From NCBI GenBank assembly GCA_046160725.1, contig JBJXHB010000107.1, positions 1-40,400 on the forward strand: 40,400 nucleotides of DNA, read 5' to 3'. This document shows positions 1-6,536 of the stretch, one piece after another. The notes beneath the pieces were generated by a model, which saw only the letters and a program-made list of their open reading frames with translations, was not told the DNA's origin and did no database searches. The position numbers were made by a program, and so were the translations under genes. This DNA is from JBJXHB01 sp046160725. GTDB lineage: Bacteria; Pseudomonadota; Gammaproteobacteria; Burkholderiales; Burkholderiaceae_C. The stretch's first letter is position 1; every line of letters begins with the position of its first letter.

Positions 1-166
1 CTACGCCGCCGACGCCGCCGGCTACGCCGCCGACGCCGACGCCGCCGCCGGTCGCTCTGCCCGTGAAACTGCTGGCACCTCCGCCCGCCAGAGCGCCTAT
101 TTTACCATGGCAACCAAGCTGTGTGAACTGATTTCCGCAGCACCCATCAGCAAGTTTGGCGAATAG
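1..166 (+). CDS. C-terminal part of Ala-rich phage protein (partial, 5' end off window)
   Basis: An open frame starting at base 2 runs without a start codon to TAG at 164-166. It encodes 54 residues opening with repeated YAADA-type Ala/Asp/Tyr units and ending in a short helical tail (TMATKLCELISAAP). This resembles the Ala-rich C-terminus of a phage early-region protein family of unknown function. The missing N-terminal part is most likely the frame at 39,724-40,400, which ends with two bases (TA) that combine with base 1 (C) into a Tyr codon and continue in phase here. If joined, the protein has 280 residues. The next gene starts two bases after this stop, so it sits in the same rightward operon. 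Function not recognised. Confidence 0.7.
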   Translation, partial: YAADAAGYAADADAAAGRSARETAGTSARQSAYFTMATKLCELISAAPISKFGE

Positions 167-168
167 CC

Positions 169-417
169 ATGCTTGAACACATGCCCCCCCATCCGCTTTC
201 GCCACCCGAGCCGCCCGCAATCGCGCCGCACGGGCTCGCCGCCTATCCCTATCCACAGCTCGTCCTGACCCTCGGCGCCCGTTGCTTCCACGTGGAAATC
301 GCCGGCGCGGCCGAACCTATCCTGGTCGACGCGCGCGACCTCGAAGCCCTGCTGGCCACCGTCGGCCGGTGGGCGCTTCAGGCGTGCAGCCAATCGGAGG
401 GCACCAGCAATGGTTGA
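169..417 (+). CDS. hypothetical phage protein (82 aa)
   Basis: Small unrecognised protein. The ATG lies two bases after the previous stop, and the 3' end overlaps the next gene by 8 bases, which supports tight operon packing. The N-terminal third is rich in Pro and His and likely disordered. The middle forms short strands (QLVLTLGARCFHVEI), then an acidic turn and a helix (DARDLEALLATV). No catalytic motif, membrane segment or signal peptide is visible. It sits in the rightward int operon among accessory genes, which gives no function. Confidence 0.6.
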   Translation: MLEHMPPHPLSPPEPPAIAPHGLAAYPYPQLVLTLGARCFHVEIAGAAEPILVDARDLEALLATVGRWALQACSQSEGTSNG

Positions 418-727
418 CCGCATCCTCACCCCGGACGGCACCACCCACCCCGTCATCGCCCAACAAGCGCAGCTGGCCCTGGCCGAACTGGCCATTGCCG
501 CCCGCACCGGCCAAATCACCGCCGCCGCCGTCCTCGCCTATGTCGAGCGCATCGGCAAGCACCTGGTGCAGCTCGCTGAATACGAAGCCGCTTGCGACGA
601 AACGGCCGCCAGCCACTGGGACATGGTCCGCGCCATCCAGGCCGCCGAAGCCACCGGCAAGCTCGCGCGCTTTCCCACCCGCCAGCGCCACTCCCCCGGC
701 GGCAACACCGGAGGCCATGCGGCATGA
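410..727 (+). CDS. hypothetical helical phage protein (105 aa)
   Basis: Unrecognised protein, mostly alpha-helical in its central 70 residues (repeated Ala/Leu/Glu helices around AQLALAELAIAARTG and AYVERIGKHLVQLAEYE). It has a Pro/His/Gly-rich tail. It overlaps the previous gene by 8 bases and the next by 4 (ATGA at 724-727), so translation is probably coupled. There is no Cys cluster, signal sequence or membrane helix. The high helix content could suit a small DNA- or protein-binding role, but that is a guess. Confidence 0.6.
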   Translation: MVDRILTPDGTTHPVIAQQAQLALAELAIAARTGQITAAAVLAYVERIGKHLVQLAEYEAACDETAASHWDMVRAIQAAEATGKLARFPTRQRHSPGGNTGGHAA

Positions 728-1248
728 GCATTTTGAACAAGAGCAACCGCGAACAGCTGAGGTCGCAACTGTTGACGGCGATGCTCCCTTCGCGCGCCGA
801 TGAACTGAAGGCACTCGAACATGCTGCCTTCAAGGCTGTGCTCATCAGCTACTACGGCGCCAAGGGCCTGCGCCGCATTGCCGGGCTGCCGCCGCACTGG
901 CTCAACCGTGTTGACTCCGTTCTGGTGAAGCGCAGCGGCCAGCCATACTGGGAGCGATGCCACGGAGAACCCATCGCGCTGCCCGGCAAACTTCCCGAGG
1001 CGAGCGCACTGGACGAAAGGGCCCAGGCGGCGATCGACACATGGCTTGACGCAGTGTGTGCCTACAGAAAGGACATTCAAACGCTGGGCGCGCGCTTGGA
1101 TCAGTTGCTGAACGGCTGCCGCACCATGGCGGCCCTACTCGAACGACTACCGGAGGCACGCGACCTGCTGAAGCTGCCGCCGGCCGAAACCGATGATGAT
1201 ATCGCCGAAAATGTTCGCGCCATTCTACGCCGCCGGGGGACGGCATGA
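724..1248 (+). CDS. Nmad5-like (nucleotide modification associated domain 5) protein
   Basis: A 174-residue protein starting at the ATG that overlaps the previous stop. The pattern of an N-terminal helix with basic residues, a mid-region LPPHWLNRVDSV segment and a short beta element resembles the phage family called nucleotide modification associated domain 5. That family was linked by gene context to modified-base synthesis; its biochemistry is not settled. No catalytic residues can be pointed out. The second half is a long helical region ending RAILRRRG. The gene looks somewhat less GC-rich in its first 200 bases than its neighbours, as for a separately acquired cargo gene. It lies in the int operon between small unknown genes. 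The family assignment rests on overall resemblance only. Confidence 0.5.
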   Translation: MSILNKSNREQLRSQLLTAMLPSRADELKALEHAAFKAVLISYYGAKGLRRIAGLPPHWLNRVDSVLVKRSGQPYWERCHGEPIALPGKLPEASALDERAQAAIDTWLDAVCAYRKDIQTLGARLDQLLNGCRTMAALLERLPEARDLLKLPPAETDDDIAENVRAILRRRGTA

Positions 1249-1565
1249 GCCTAACCATCGCCGCCATCCGCGTGCGCTACCAGCCGGTGCCGGCCGTGGT
1301 CGCACGACCAACACCACGCCCGCCGGCACCGCCGGCCAGCGAAGCCGACGACTGGATCGCCACCGTCGCCACCGGCCACATCGCCCGCCGTCCCCGCGCC
1401 GACGGCGGCTATACCCTGCTGGTCGGCGGCCGGCGCGCGGTGACCGTCCAGCCCCAGGGTGCCGACAGCTTCATCGTCATCAACCACGCCGCCGGCTGCC
1501 ACTCGCCGGCGATCGGCCGGCACCAGGCGGACCTGATGGCCATGCGCATTGCGCGGCTGCCATGA
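1245..1565 (+). CDS. hypothetical phage protein (106 aa)
   Basis: Unrecognised protein in the int operon, starting in a 4-base ATGA overlap with the preceding gene and ending in another with the next. It has a Pro/Ala-rich linker at residues 20-32 and then a compact segment with alternating strands (YTLLVGGRRAVTVQP, SFIVINHAAGC). It ends in a helix with HQADLMAMRIARL. No known motif. Likely a small soluble cytoplasmic protein. Confidence 0.6.
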   Translation: MSLTIAAIRVRYQPVPAVVARPTPRPPAPPASEADDWIATVATGHIARRPRADGGYTLLVGGRRAVTVQPQGADSFIVINHAAGCHSPAIGRHQADLMAMRIARLP

Positions 1566-1786
1566 GGCGCAATCGCGGCGAGTATTTCCGCCCGGCGGTG
1601 CCGCCCTATGCCGTGGTGGATAATTACCTCAACGGCGCCGTCGTCCTCATCGTCGGCCACTGGGTCAACGAAGACGGCCGCGAAATCGCCGCCGAGGTCA
1701 GCGGCACCACCGCCCGCCGCCGCCTGACCGACCTGTCGCCAATCCCGCCATGCCCCGCCTTCAAGCCAATCGAGGACGGACGATGA
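1562..1786 (+). CDS. hypothetical phage protein (74 aa)
   Basis: Small unrecognised protein held in the operon by ATGA overlaps on both sides. Basic N-terminus (MRRNRGEYF) and a central beta-rich stretch (VVDNYLNGAVVLIVGHWV) that is too polar at its edges to be a convincing membrane helix. C-terminal part is Pro-rich. It lies directly upstream of the excisionase candidate. Function unknown. Confidence 0.55.
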   Translation: MRRNRGEYFRPAVPPYAVVDNYLNGAVVLIVGHWVNEDGREIAAEVSGTTARRRLTDLSPIPPCPAFKPIEDGR

Positions 1787-2082
1787 GCACCAGCCCCACC
1801 ATCACCATCGCTGAGGCCGCAGCCCTCCTGGGCGTGCAGAAAGACACGCTGCAACACCGCATCGCCGCCATGCGCCGCACCGCCGGCTTTCCCGCGCCAA
1901 TCCCCTACAGCGGCGGCCGACGCTACAGCCGCGACCTGGTGCTGGCCTGGATCAACGGCATGACCCCAGCCACCCGGCCGGCCACCGCCACGGTCACCCT
2001 GTTCGCGCCCGACGGCCCCGCCCTGGCTGAGGCCGAGGCTACCCTGCTGCGCCGCGCCCATGCCATGCTGCCGGCGGAATAG
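1783..2082 (+). CDS. AlpA/excisionase-like winged-helix DNA-binding protein
   Basis: A 99-residue protein. The start chosen is the ATG at 1783 in the ATGA overlap, because the N-terminal ITIAEAAALLGVQKDTL segment then lies where the recognition helix of MerR/AlpA-type proteins sits. Residues 7-58 form the typical helix-turn-helix plus wing: AEAAALLGV as the first helices, then a basic region, then GGRRYSRDLVLAWI, where a target-strand loop leads to a Trp-Ile helix. Such proteins act as excisionases (recombination directionality factors) or as transcription regulators of prophage excision. Its position 10 bases ahead of int fits a recombination directionality factor. The C-terminal third is less conserved. 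An upstream in-frame ATG at 1750 would overlap the previous gene by 37 bases and is less likely. Confidence 0.75.
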   Translation: MSTSPTITIAEAAALLGVQKDTLQHRIAAMRRTAGFPAPIPYSGGRRYSRDLVLAWINGMTPATRPATATVTLFAPDGPALAEAEATLLRRAHAMLPAE

Positions 2083-2092
2083 GGAGGCACCC

Positions 2093-3250
2093 ATGGCCCG
2101 CCACCAAACGCGCCATCTCGTCGAGAAGCCCGGCGCCCAGGGCCCGCGCTTTTTCTGGCAGCCCAGCGAAGACCTGCGCAAACAGGGCTGGCGCCAGCAC
2201 CGCCTGGCGGCCACCACCCTGGCCGAGGCGATGACCCTGGCCGAGGCGCACAACGGCGAGCTGGACGCATGGCGCCTGCAACAGGGCCAGGGCACTCCCA
2301 AAAAGCGCCAGCCCGCCGGCAGCGTCGCCGCCATGATCACCGCCTATCAGGCGTCGAAATGGTGGCCCGCCGGCGATCGCACGCGCAAGGATTACCGCCT
2401 CTACCTCAACCAGATTGCCGACTGGGCCGGCGACATGCCCGCCCGCGCCATCACCCCGCGCGCCGTCCAGGCGTTCCACGACGCCATGGCCAGCCGCACC
2501 GAAGGCCGCGGGCGCAGCAAGCGCCTCATCACCACGCCGGCCCGCGCCGCCGCCGCCGTGCGCGTCCTCTCTGCCCTGCTCTCCGCCGGCAAGCGCCTCG
2601 GCTTCGTCGATCACAACACCGCCCTGCGGGCTGGGATCAAGGCCACCCGTCAGCGTGACCCCGTGCTGTGGACCCGCGCCCAGCTTGACCACCTGGTGCT
2701 GTTTGCCGACGCCATGGGATGGCACAGCCAGGGTACCGCGATGGTGCTGAATTTTTGGTGCGGCCAGCGCCAGGCGGACATTCTCGCCCTGCCGCCCTAC
2801 CGCATTGACCAGGGTGCCATTGTCCTGAAACAGGGCAAAACCGGCCGCCGCGTCAGCCTGCCGGTGCACCTGGTGCCCGAGCTGGTGACCAGGCTGGAAG
2901 CCCAGCGCACCCGCGCCAACACTTTGGCCAGCGCCACCCACCTGCTGCTGCACGAAGGCACCGCTCGCCCGTGGCAAAGCTACACCTTCACCCACATTTT
3001 CGCCGATATCCGCGCCGCGGCTGCGCACACCATGCCCAGCGTCGCCACCCTGCAATGGATGGAACTGCGCCACACCGCGGTCACCATGCTCAAGGCCGCC
3101 GGCATGGACGCGCTGGCAATCGCCAGCATCACCGGCCACACCGCCCAAAGCGTCCAGGCCATCCTGGACAAACACTACCTCATCCGCACCGCCGCCGCGG
3201 CCGAGGACGCCTTTAAGGCGCGGCTGGAAAAGGAGGGCGGCAATGGCTAA
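2093..3250 (+). CDS. int: tyrosine-family site-specific integrase
   Basis: A 385-residue tyrosine recombinase that would insert the phage at a host tRNA-Thr gene through attP (4,031-4,076) and, with the AlpA-like protein, excise it. ATG at 2093 is preferred because an AGGGAGG-type ribosome site lies just upstream. Residues 1-75 look like an arm-binding region, 77-180 the SAM-like core-binding domain, and 195-375 the catalytic domain. Visible catalytic candidates are R226 (GQRQADI), K249 (QGKTGRR), R326 (WMELRHTAV), H349 (TGHT) and the nucleophile Y362 (KHYL). The usual first His of the HxxR box is Met323, a substitution also tolerated in some phage integrases. It ends in an 8-base overlap with the next gene. 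Confidence 0.93.
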   Translation: MARHQTRHLVEKPGAQGPRFFWQPSEDLRKQGWRQHRLAATTLAEAMTLAEAHNGELDAWRLQQGQGTPKKRQPAGSVAAMITAYQASKWWPAGDRTRKDYRLYLNQIADWAGDMPARAITPRAVQAFHDAMASRTEGRGRSKRLITTPARAAAAVRVLSALLSAGKRLGFVDHNTALRAGIKATRQRDPVLWTRAQLDHLVLFADAMGWHSQGTAMVLNFWCGQRQADILALPPYRIDQGAIVLKQGKTGRRVSLPVHLVPELVTRLEAQRTRANTLASATHLLLHEGTARPWQSYTFTHIFADIRAAAAHTMPSVATLQWMELRHTAVTMLKAAGMDALAIASITGHTAQSVQAILDKHYLIRTAAAAEDAFKARLEKEGGNG

Positions 3251-3512
3251 ACCAGTGCGCAAAGCCTGGAACGGCGGCAGTCGGGAGGCCGCGATGGCTG
3301 CAGCGAACACCCGGCACGCCGCAGTCACCACCGCTCTGCGCGATGCACACCGGGAATACCTGGCTGCCTGCGGTCCGCGGTTCGCCGATGTGCCGTTCCG
3401 GTCTGCATTGATGCCCGGCTATCTCTATTTGCCGATCGAGGGCGTGGCCATCCTAGAAGAGACCGCAAGGCGCATCTATCAGTCTGTGCAGGCGCGGGAG
3501 GGCGGGGCGTGA
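3243..3512 (+). CDS. hypothetical phage protein (89 aa)
   Basis: Unrecognised 89-residue protein that starts inside the end of int (8-base overlap) and overlaps the next gene by 4 bases (GTGA). Basic N-terminus, then helical segments (REAAMAAANTRHAAVTTALR), a Pro/Phe-rich loop and a C-terminal helix (GVAILEETARRIYQSV). No membrane segment or metal cluster. Because it follows int, it would be transcribed on the recombination operon. Function unknown. Confidence 0.55.
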   Translation: MAKPVRKAWNGGSREAAMAAANTRHAAVTTALRDAHREYLAACGPRFADVPFRSALMPGYLYLPIEGVAILEETARRIYQSVQAREGGA

Positions 3513-3922
3513 GCCGTATTCTCAATGTTTCTGCCGAAGAGCTTGCATCAATTGTCGCCGAGATGGATGCCGCCCGCGCATCACGCGCGGAATTGATGCC
3601 AGATCAGCAGGCCGCTATCCGCGTCTTGTTCGAGGCGTTTGACCGCCTCCGCGAACTCGGATGGCGCGAGGGTATCTATTGTCCGAAAGACGGGACGTAT
3701 TTTGATACGATCGAGGCCGGGAGTACAGGCATTCACGAGTGTGCTTATGTCGGGAAGTGGCCCGACGGTTACTTTATGACAGTCGACGATCGAGACGCTT
3801 ATCCGTCCTCTTTTGCGCCAACGTTATTTCGCTTGAAGCCCGCCGACGACGCCGCACGCAAAGAGCGGATGGCGGCTGCTGCCCAGCGGTTCAAAGATGA
3901 TCGGGATAATTCCCACGACTAG
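3509..3922 (+). CDS. conserved hypothetical prophage protein (137 aa)
   Basis: A 137-residue protein with a GTG start in a GTGA overlap. The centre (WREGIYCPKDGTYFDTIEAG, followed by a GIHEC and a KWPDGYF segment) matches a small-protein family seen repeatedly in prophages of proteobacteria. Its function is not known to me. The N-terminal 45 residues are helical, and the C-terminus is charged and helical. Codon use is visibly less GC-rich than in the surrounding genes, as in recently acquired cargo. It is the last gene of the rightward operon; attP begins about 110 bases downstream. Confidence 0.6.
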   Translation: MSRILNVSAEELASIVAEMDAARASRAELMPDQQAAIRVLFEAFDRLRELGWREGIYCPKDGTYFDTIEAGSTGIHECAYVGKWPDGYFMTVDDRDAYPSSFAPTLFRLKPADDAARKERMAAAAQRFKDDRDNSHD

Positions 3923-3949
3923 AGAAGTGTCCCCGATCCGTTCCGCCAG

Positions 3950-3984
3950 AGTTTGACAGCCCTAGTTTGACAGCAGTTGGACAG
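3950..3984 (+). repeat. direct repeats beside attP, candidate integrase arm-type sites
   Basis: AGTTTGACAGC occurs at 3950-3960 and again at 3964-3974, and a variant AGTTGGACAG follows at 3975-3984. A near-match in inverted orientation (TGTCAGACT) lies on the other side of attP at 4106-4114. GTTCCCGCC is also repeated at 3984-3992 and 3995-4003. Short repeats flanking a tRNA-derived core are what integrase arm-binding sites look like; binding itself is inferred. Confidence 0.5.
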
Positions 3985-4030
3985 TTCCCGCCCTGTTCCC
4001 GCCAAAGGCACCGCAAGTCTTTGAAAAGAT

Positions 4031-4076
4031 TGGTGCCGACGCCCGGTCTCGAACCGGGGACCTACTGATTACGAAT
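4031..4076 (-). other. attP core: 3' half of a tRNA-Thr(CGT) gene
   Basis: Read on the minus strand, this 46-base stretch is the 3' part of a tRNA. It contains the anticodon loop TTCGTAA (anticodon CGT, Thr), the 3' anticodon strand TCAGT, variable loop AGGTC, a perfect T-arm (CCCGG/TTCGAGA/CCGGG), acceptor strand CGTCGGC and CCA. No 5' half follows: the bases ahead of the loop are GCGCA, which cannot pair with TCAGT, whereas a real gene would have ACTGA. So this is the attachment core that restores the host tRNA on integration, not a working tRNA. The host gene should have the 5' acceptor strand GCCGACG. Confidence 0.85.
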
Positions 4077-4107
4077 GCGCATTTTTTGTCGCAGGAACAG
4101 CGGCTTG

Positions 4108-4323
4108 TCAGACTAGACGGGGTTGATGCTGGGGTGTTGCTGGGGTGAATTCGGCGTGTTGCAACAGGCTCTTGCGGCGGTCCTTTATGGCGACGATCTC
4201 GGCCAGGTCGGCGGGGGATAGCAGCGTCAGGGCGTGCTGATGCGCGCGCCACCATGCGGCCATCTGGGGCATGGTGGTGGCGCAGTCGATGGCCAGCTCG
4301 ATGGTGGCGCGGAGCGGTGTCAG
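4108..4323 (-). CDS. small late-operon protein with CTG start
   Basis: An open frame of 71 residues follows the holin candidate. It has no ATG or GTG at the right place; CTG at 4323 overlaps the holin stop as CTGA, the position where neighbours use ATGA. The encoded start TPLRATIELAIDCA, then a Trp-rich helix (MAAWWRAHQ) and SPADLAEIVAIKDRRK, looks like a real soluble helical protein and resembles small phage proteins encoded next to lysis genes. It is not an endolysin: no catalytic motif of lysozyme, amidase or peptidase is present. An internal ATG at the MPQMAAWW segment is the alternative start. It is the last gene of the late operon before attP. Confidence 0.5.
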   Translation of the reverse strand: MTPLRATIELAIDCATTMPQMAAWWRAHQHALTLLSPADLAEIVAIKDRRKSLLQHAEFTPATPQHQPRLV

Positions 4324-4538
4324 TCGTCGCTGCGGTCGGGGAAGATCAGGCCGAAGATCGCCGCCACCGCGCCGGCAACTGCCATGATCGTGGTGGTCTG
4401 CGTGTCGGTCAGGGTGGCGCCGGCGGCGGTGATCGCCATGAAGACGATGCCGCTGCGGGTGCTGGTTTGTTGCGCCTGGTCGCGCAGGAAGCCAGCCCAG
4501 CCGGGCGGGCGCTTGGGGGCGGGGGCGATGTTGGCCAT
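4320..4538 (-). CDS. holin candidate
   Basis: A 72-residue protein with two hydrophobic segments of membrane-spanning length (about residues 28-45, GIVFMAITAAGATL, and 50-67, TIMAVAGAVAAIFGLIF). They are joined by a short polar turn, with a charged C-terminus (PDRSDD). The N-terminal 25 residues are polar and basic. Size and topology fit a class II holin that opens the inner membrane for lysis timing. It sits at the end of the late operon with another membrane-anchored protein (4540-4872), typical of a lysis region. No endolysin is recognised beside it, so the role is inferred from topology and place. Confidence 0.6.
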   Translation of the reverse strand: MANIAPAPKRPPGWAGFLRDQAQQTSTRSGIVFMAITAAGATLTDTQTTTIMAVAGAVAAIFGLIFPDRSDD

Positions 4539-4539
4539 G

Positions 4540-4872
4540 TCAGTCCTCCGGCTTGGGGGGGGTGGGGCTCAGGCGGGCCAGCGCGGCCTTGATGTCGCCG
4601 AGGTCGCGCAGCGTGTGTTCGCGAAACACGCTGGCGGTCTTGGTGGCGTCGGCGGTGGCCTCGCGGGTTTCCTTGCGGTGCGCCTCCAGCGCCTTCCAGA
4701 TATCGCCCAGGCCGTTGTCATGGCGCAGCGTGTTGCGGGTGTCGCTGGCGGCCAGCTTGGCGTCCATCCGGTCCAGCCGGCGCGACAGCCAACTGAAGCT
4801 GGCCACCGATATCAGGCCGGCGCCAGCCAGCGCGCTCATGAATACCTCGAAGTCAACCGGTCCGGTCTGCAT
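4540..4872 (-). CDS. membrane-anchored coiled-coil protein, possible lysis accessory
   Basis: Start set at ATG 4872; a TTG at 4878 overlapping the previous stop is possible and adds two residues. The protein (110 residues) has a short N-terminal segment, one membrane helix (about 9-30, FMSALAGAGLISVASFSWL) and then a long charged helix with heptad-like Leu/Ala spacing (RRLDRMDAKLAAS through RDLGDIKAALARL). One membrane helix with a coiled coil is the plan of inner-membrane spanins (Rz) and of some holin-associated proteins. No overlapping Rz1-type lipoprotein gene with a lipobox was seen. It lies between the tailspike and the holin candidate. Confidence 0.5.
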   Translation of the reverse strand: MQTGPVDFEVFMSALAGAGLISVASFSWLSRRLDRMDAKLAASDTRNTLRHDNGLGDIWKALEAHRKETREATADATKTASVFREHTLRDLGDIKAALARLSPTPPKPED

Positions 4873-4874
4873 GA

Positions 4875-6524
4875 TCAATACACCAGGTTATCGCCGTTGA
4901 ATTTGGTATTGACGCCAACAACCGTGACGGTGCCGTTGATGACATTGCCGTAGATGTTGTTGTAGTCGCTGGTGGCCAACTCGACGATCGAGGTCGCCAC
5001 CCCGGTGCTGGCCAGGTGGTTACCCTGCACCACACAGCGCTGCGCGGTCAGGATGATGTCGACGTTGGTGTTGGCCAGGCAGCGATTGCCTTGCAGGATG
5101 TGGTCGCTGCCCAGCATGTTGAAGCCGAACACGTTGAGGACGGAAAGGTTGTTGGTCAGTTGCAGCCCGACACAGGCGGCATCGGTCACGAGGCCGGATG
5201 TGGTCGGCACGCCGCCACTGGCGAAATCACAGTCGGTGATCTTCCAGTTCTGGCAGTTGCTGAAACTCGCCGGGCCGCCGGAACAGGTGGTGAAGCTGCA
5301 TCCCGTGAGGTTGCCCCAATCCTGGCTTTGGACGCCGATGCCCTTGGTCTGGCCGTTGGTGCTGAAGCCGGCGATGCGCAGCCCCTCGTCGAAGGCGCCG
5401 CCGGCGCCGATGACATAGATGCCCCAATCGGTACCGTTTTGCGACCAGCCGCCCTCGATGGTGGTGTCGGCGCAATTGTCTAGGTAAATACCGATGGTGC
5501 AGACATTGGCGCGCGCGCCCTCGATGCGGCTGTTGGCGCAGAAACGGAGGTCGATGCCGCGGGCGCAGCTGGCGACATAGACATCCTCGATGGTCAGCAG
5601 GCTGATGCGCTTGGCGCTGTCGGTGCCGTCCAGACTAATGCCGCGCACGCCGGTATAGCCGCCGCCGGAGAAGCCGAGGCGCCGCACCACGAAGTTGCTG
5701 ACAAACGCCGCGGCGGTATAGGTGATCAGCTCGACATTGTTGGCGCGCGCCACCAGCGTGGTGATCAGCGGATCTTCGCCGATCAGGAAGACGTTCGGCT
5801 TCATGGTCAGGCCGGTGGCCAGGCCATAGGTGCCGGGCGGCAGGTAGACAATGCCGCTGGTCAGGCTGTCGATCGCCGCCTGGATGGCGGCCGAGGCGCT
5901 GCTGCCGTTGGTGTTGTCGGCGCTGAAATCGGTGACCACGTTGAGCATGTGCCGGCCGCCCAGCAGGTTGCGCGCGGTGGCCACGGTGGCGGCGGCCACC
6001 ACCGGGATCATCGCAGCACTGACGGCCACGCTGCCGGCGGTGAGCGCCGAGGCGGTGGCGTTGCCGGAGGCATCGAAGGTCAGCGCCAGGTTGGCGCGGG
6101 CGGCGGCATTGGGCAGAGTGGACAGGCTGGCGGACTCGCCGACCGAGGCGCGCAGCGTGTAGAGAAGTGCCGCCTTCAGCTCCTGCACCATGGCGGTCAG
6201 GCGATCGACGGCGCGTTCGTGGGTGATGCCGGGGAAGGGGTCGGCGCTGCCGTATCCCACCTGTTGCGTGGCGGCGGTGTCGCGCACGATCGACCAGGTG
6301 ACGCCGGCGGCGGGTGCCGTGGTGGCAATCACGGTGCCGGTGGCGCCGCTGCCGCCGGTCACACTGTAGTCGACGCCGCGCGACAGGGTGGTGATGGCGC
6401 CGGCGGCGTCTTTTTTATAAACAACGATTTCGTCGGGGCCATAGAAGGTGAACGGCACCGGGAAATTCACCGTGGAGGCATCGCCGGCATAGCTCTCGCG
6501 GGTATCCAAGCTGGTGATGGTCAT
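4875..6524 (-). CDS. tailspike with T7-type tail-attachment domain and beta-helix
   Basis: A 549-residue tailspike. Residues 1-125 resemble the N-terminal domain of T7-like tail fibres, with the typical RESYAGDAS, FPVPFTFYGPDEIVVY and GVDYSVTGG segments and the FPGITHERAVDRLTAMVQEL helix that docks to the tail. From about 190 on comes a right-handed beta-helix of the pectate-lyase type, beginning VTDFSADNTNG, then IQAAIDSLTSG and IVYLPPGTY, followed by repeated short coils rich in Gly, Asn and Cys. Such spikes bind and often cut surface polysaccharide. The catalytic site cannot be placed. It is encoded after the ejection proteins and before the lysis genes, apart from the other receptor-binding genes. 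Confidence 0.85.
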   Translation of the reverse strand: MTITSLDTRESYAGDASTVNFPVPFTFYGPDEIVVYKKDAAGAITTLSRGVDYSVTGGSGATGTVIATTAPAAGVTWSIVRDTAATQQVGYGSADPFPGITHERAVDRLTAMVQELKAALLYTLRASVGESASLSTLPNAAARANLALTFDASGNATASALTAGSVAVSAAMIPVVAAATVATARNLLGGRHMLNVVTDFSADNTNGSSASAAIQAAIDSLTSGIVYLPPGTYGLATGLTMKPNVFLIGEDPLITTLVARANNVELITYTAAAFVSNFVVRRLGFSGGGYTGVRGISLDGTDSAKRISLLTIEDVYVASCARGIDLRFCANSRIEGARANVCTIGIYLDNCADTTIEGGWSQNGTDWGIYVIGAGGAFDEGLRIAGFSTNGQTKGIGVQSQDWGNLTGCSFTTCSGGPASFSNCQNWKITDCDFASGGVPTTSGLVTDAACVGLQLTNNLSVLNVFGFNMLGSDHILQGNRCLANTNVDIILTAQRCVVQGNHLASTGVATSIVELATSDYNNIYGNVINGTVTVVGVNTKFNGDNLVY

Positions 6525-6536
6525 GGGTGGGGGTTC

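Noticed and set aside
4031..4076. A functional tRNA-Thr gene
   Set aside because: Only the 3' half is present; the anticodon stem cannot pair and no D-arm or 5' acceptor strand precedes it, so it is called as an attachment core.
3962..4255. 97-codon minus-strand frame crossing attP
   Set aside because: It runs through the tRNA-derived core and the arm repeats, in a different frame from the better-supported small late gene at 4,108-4,323.
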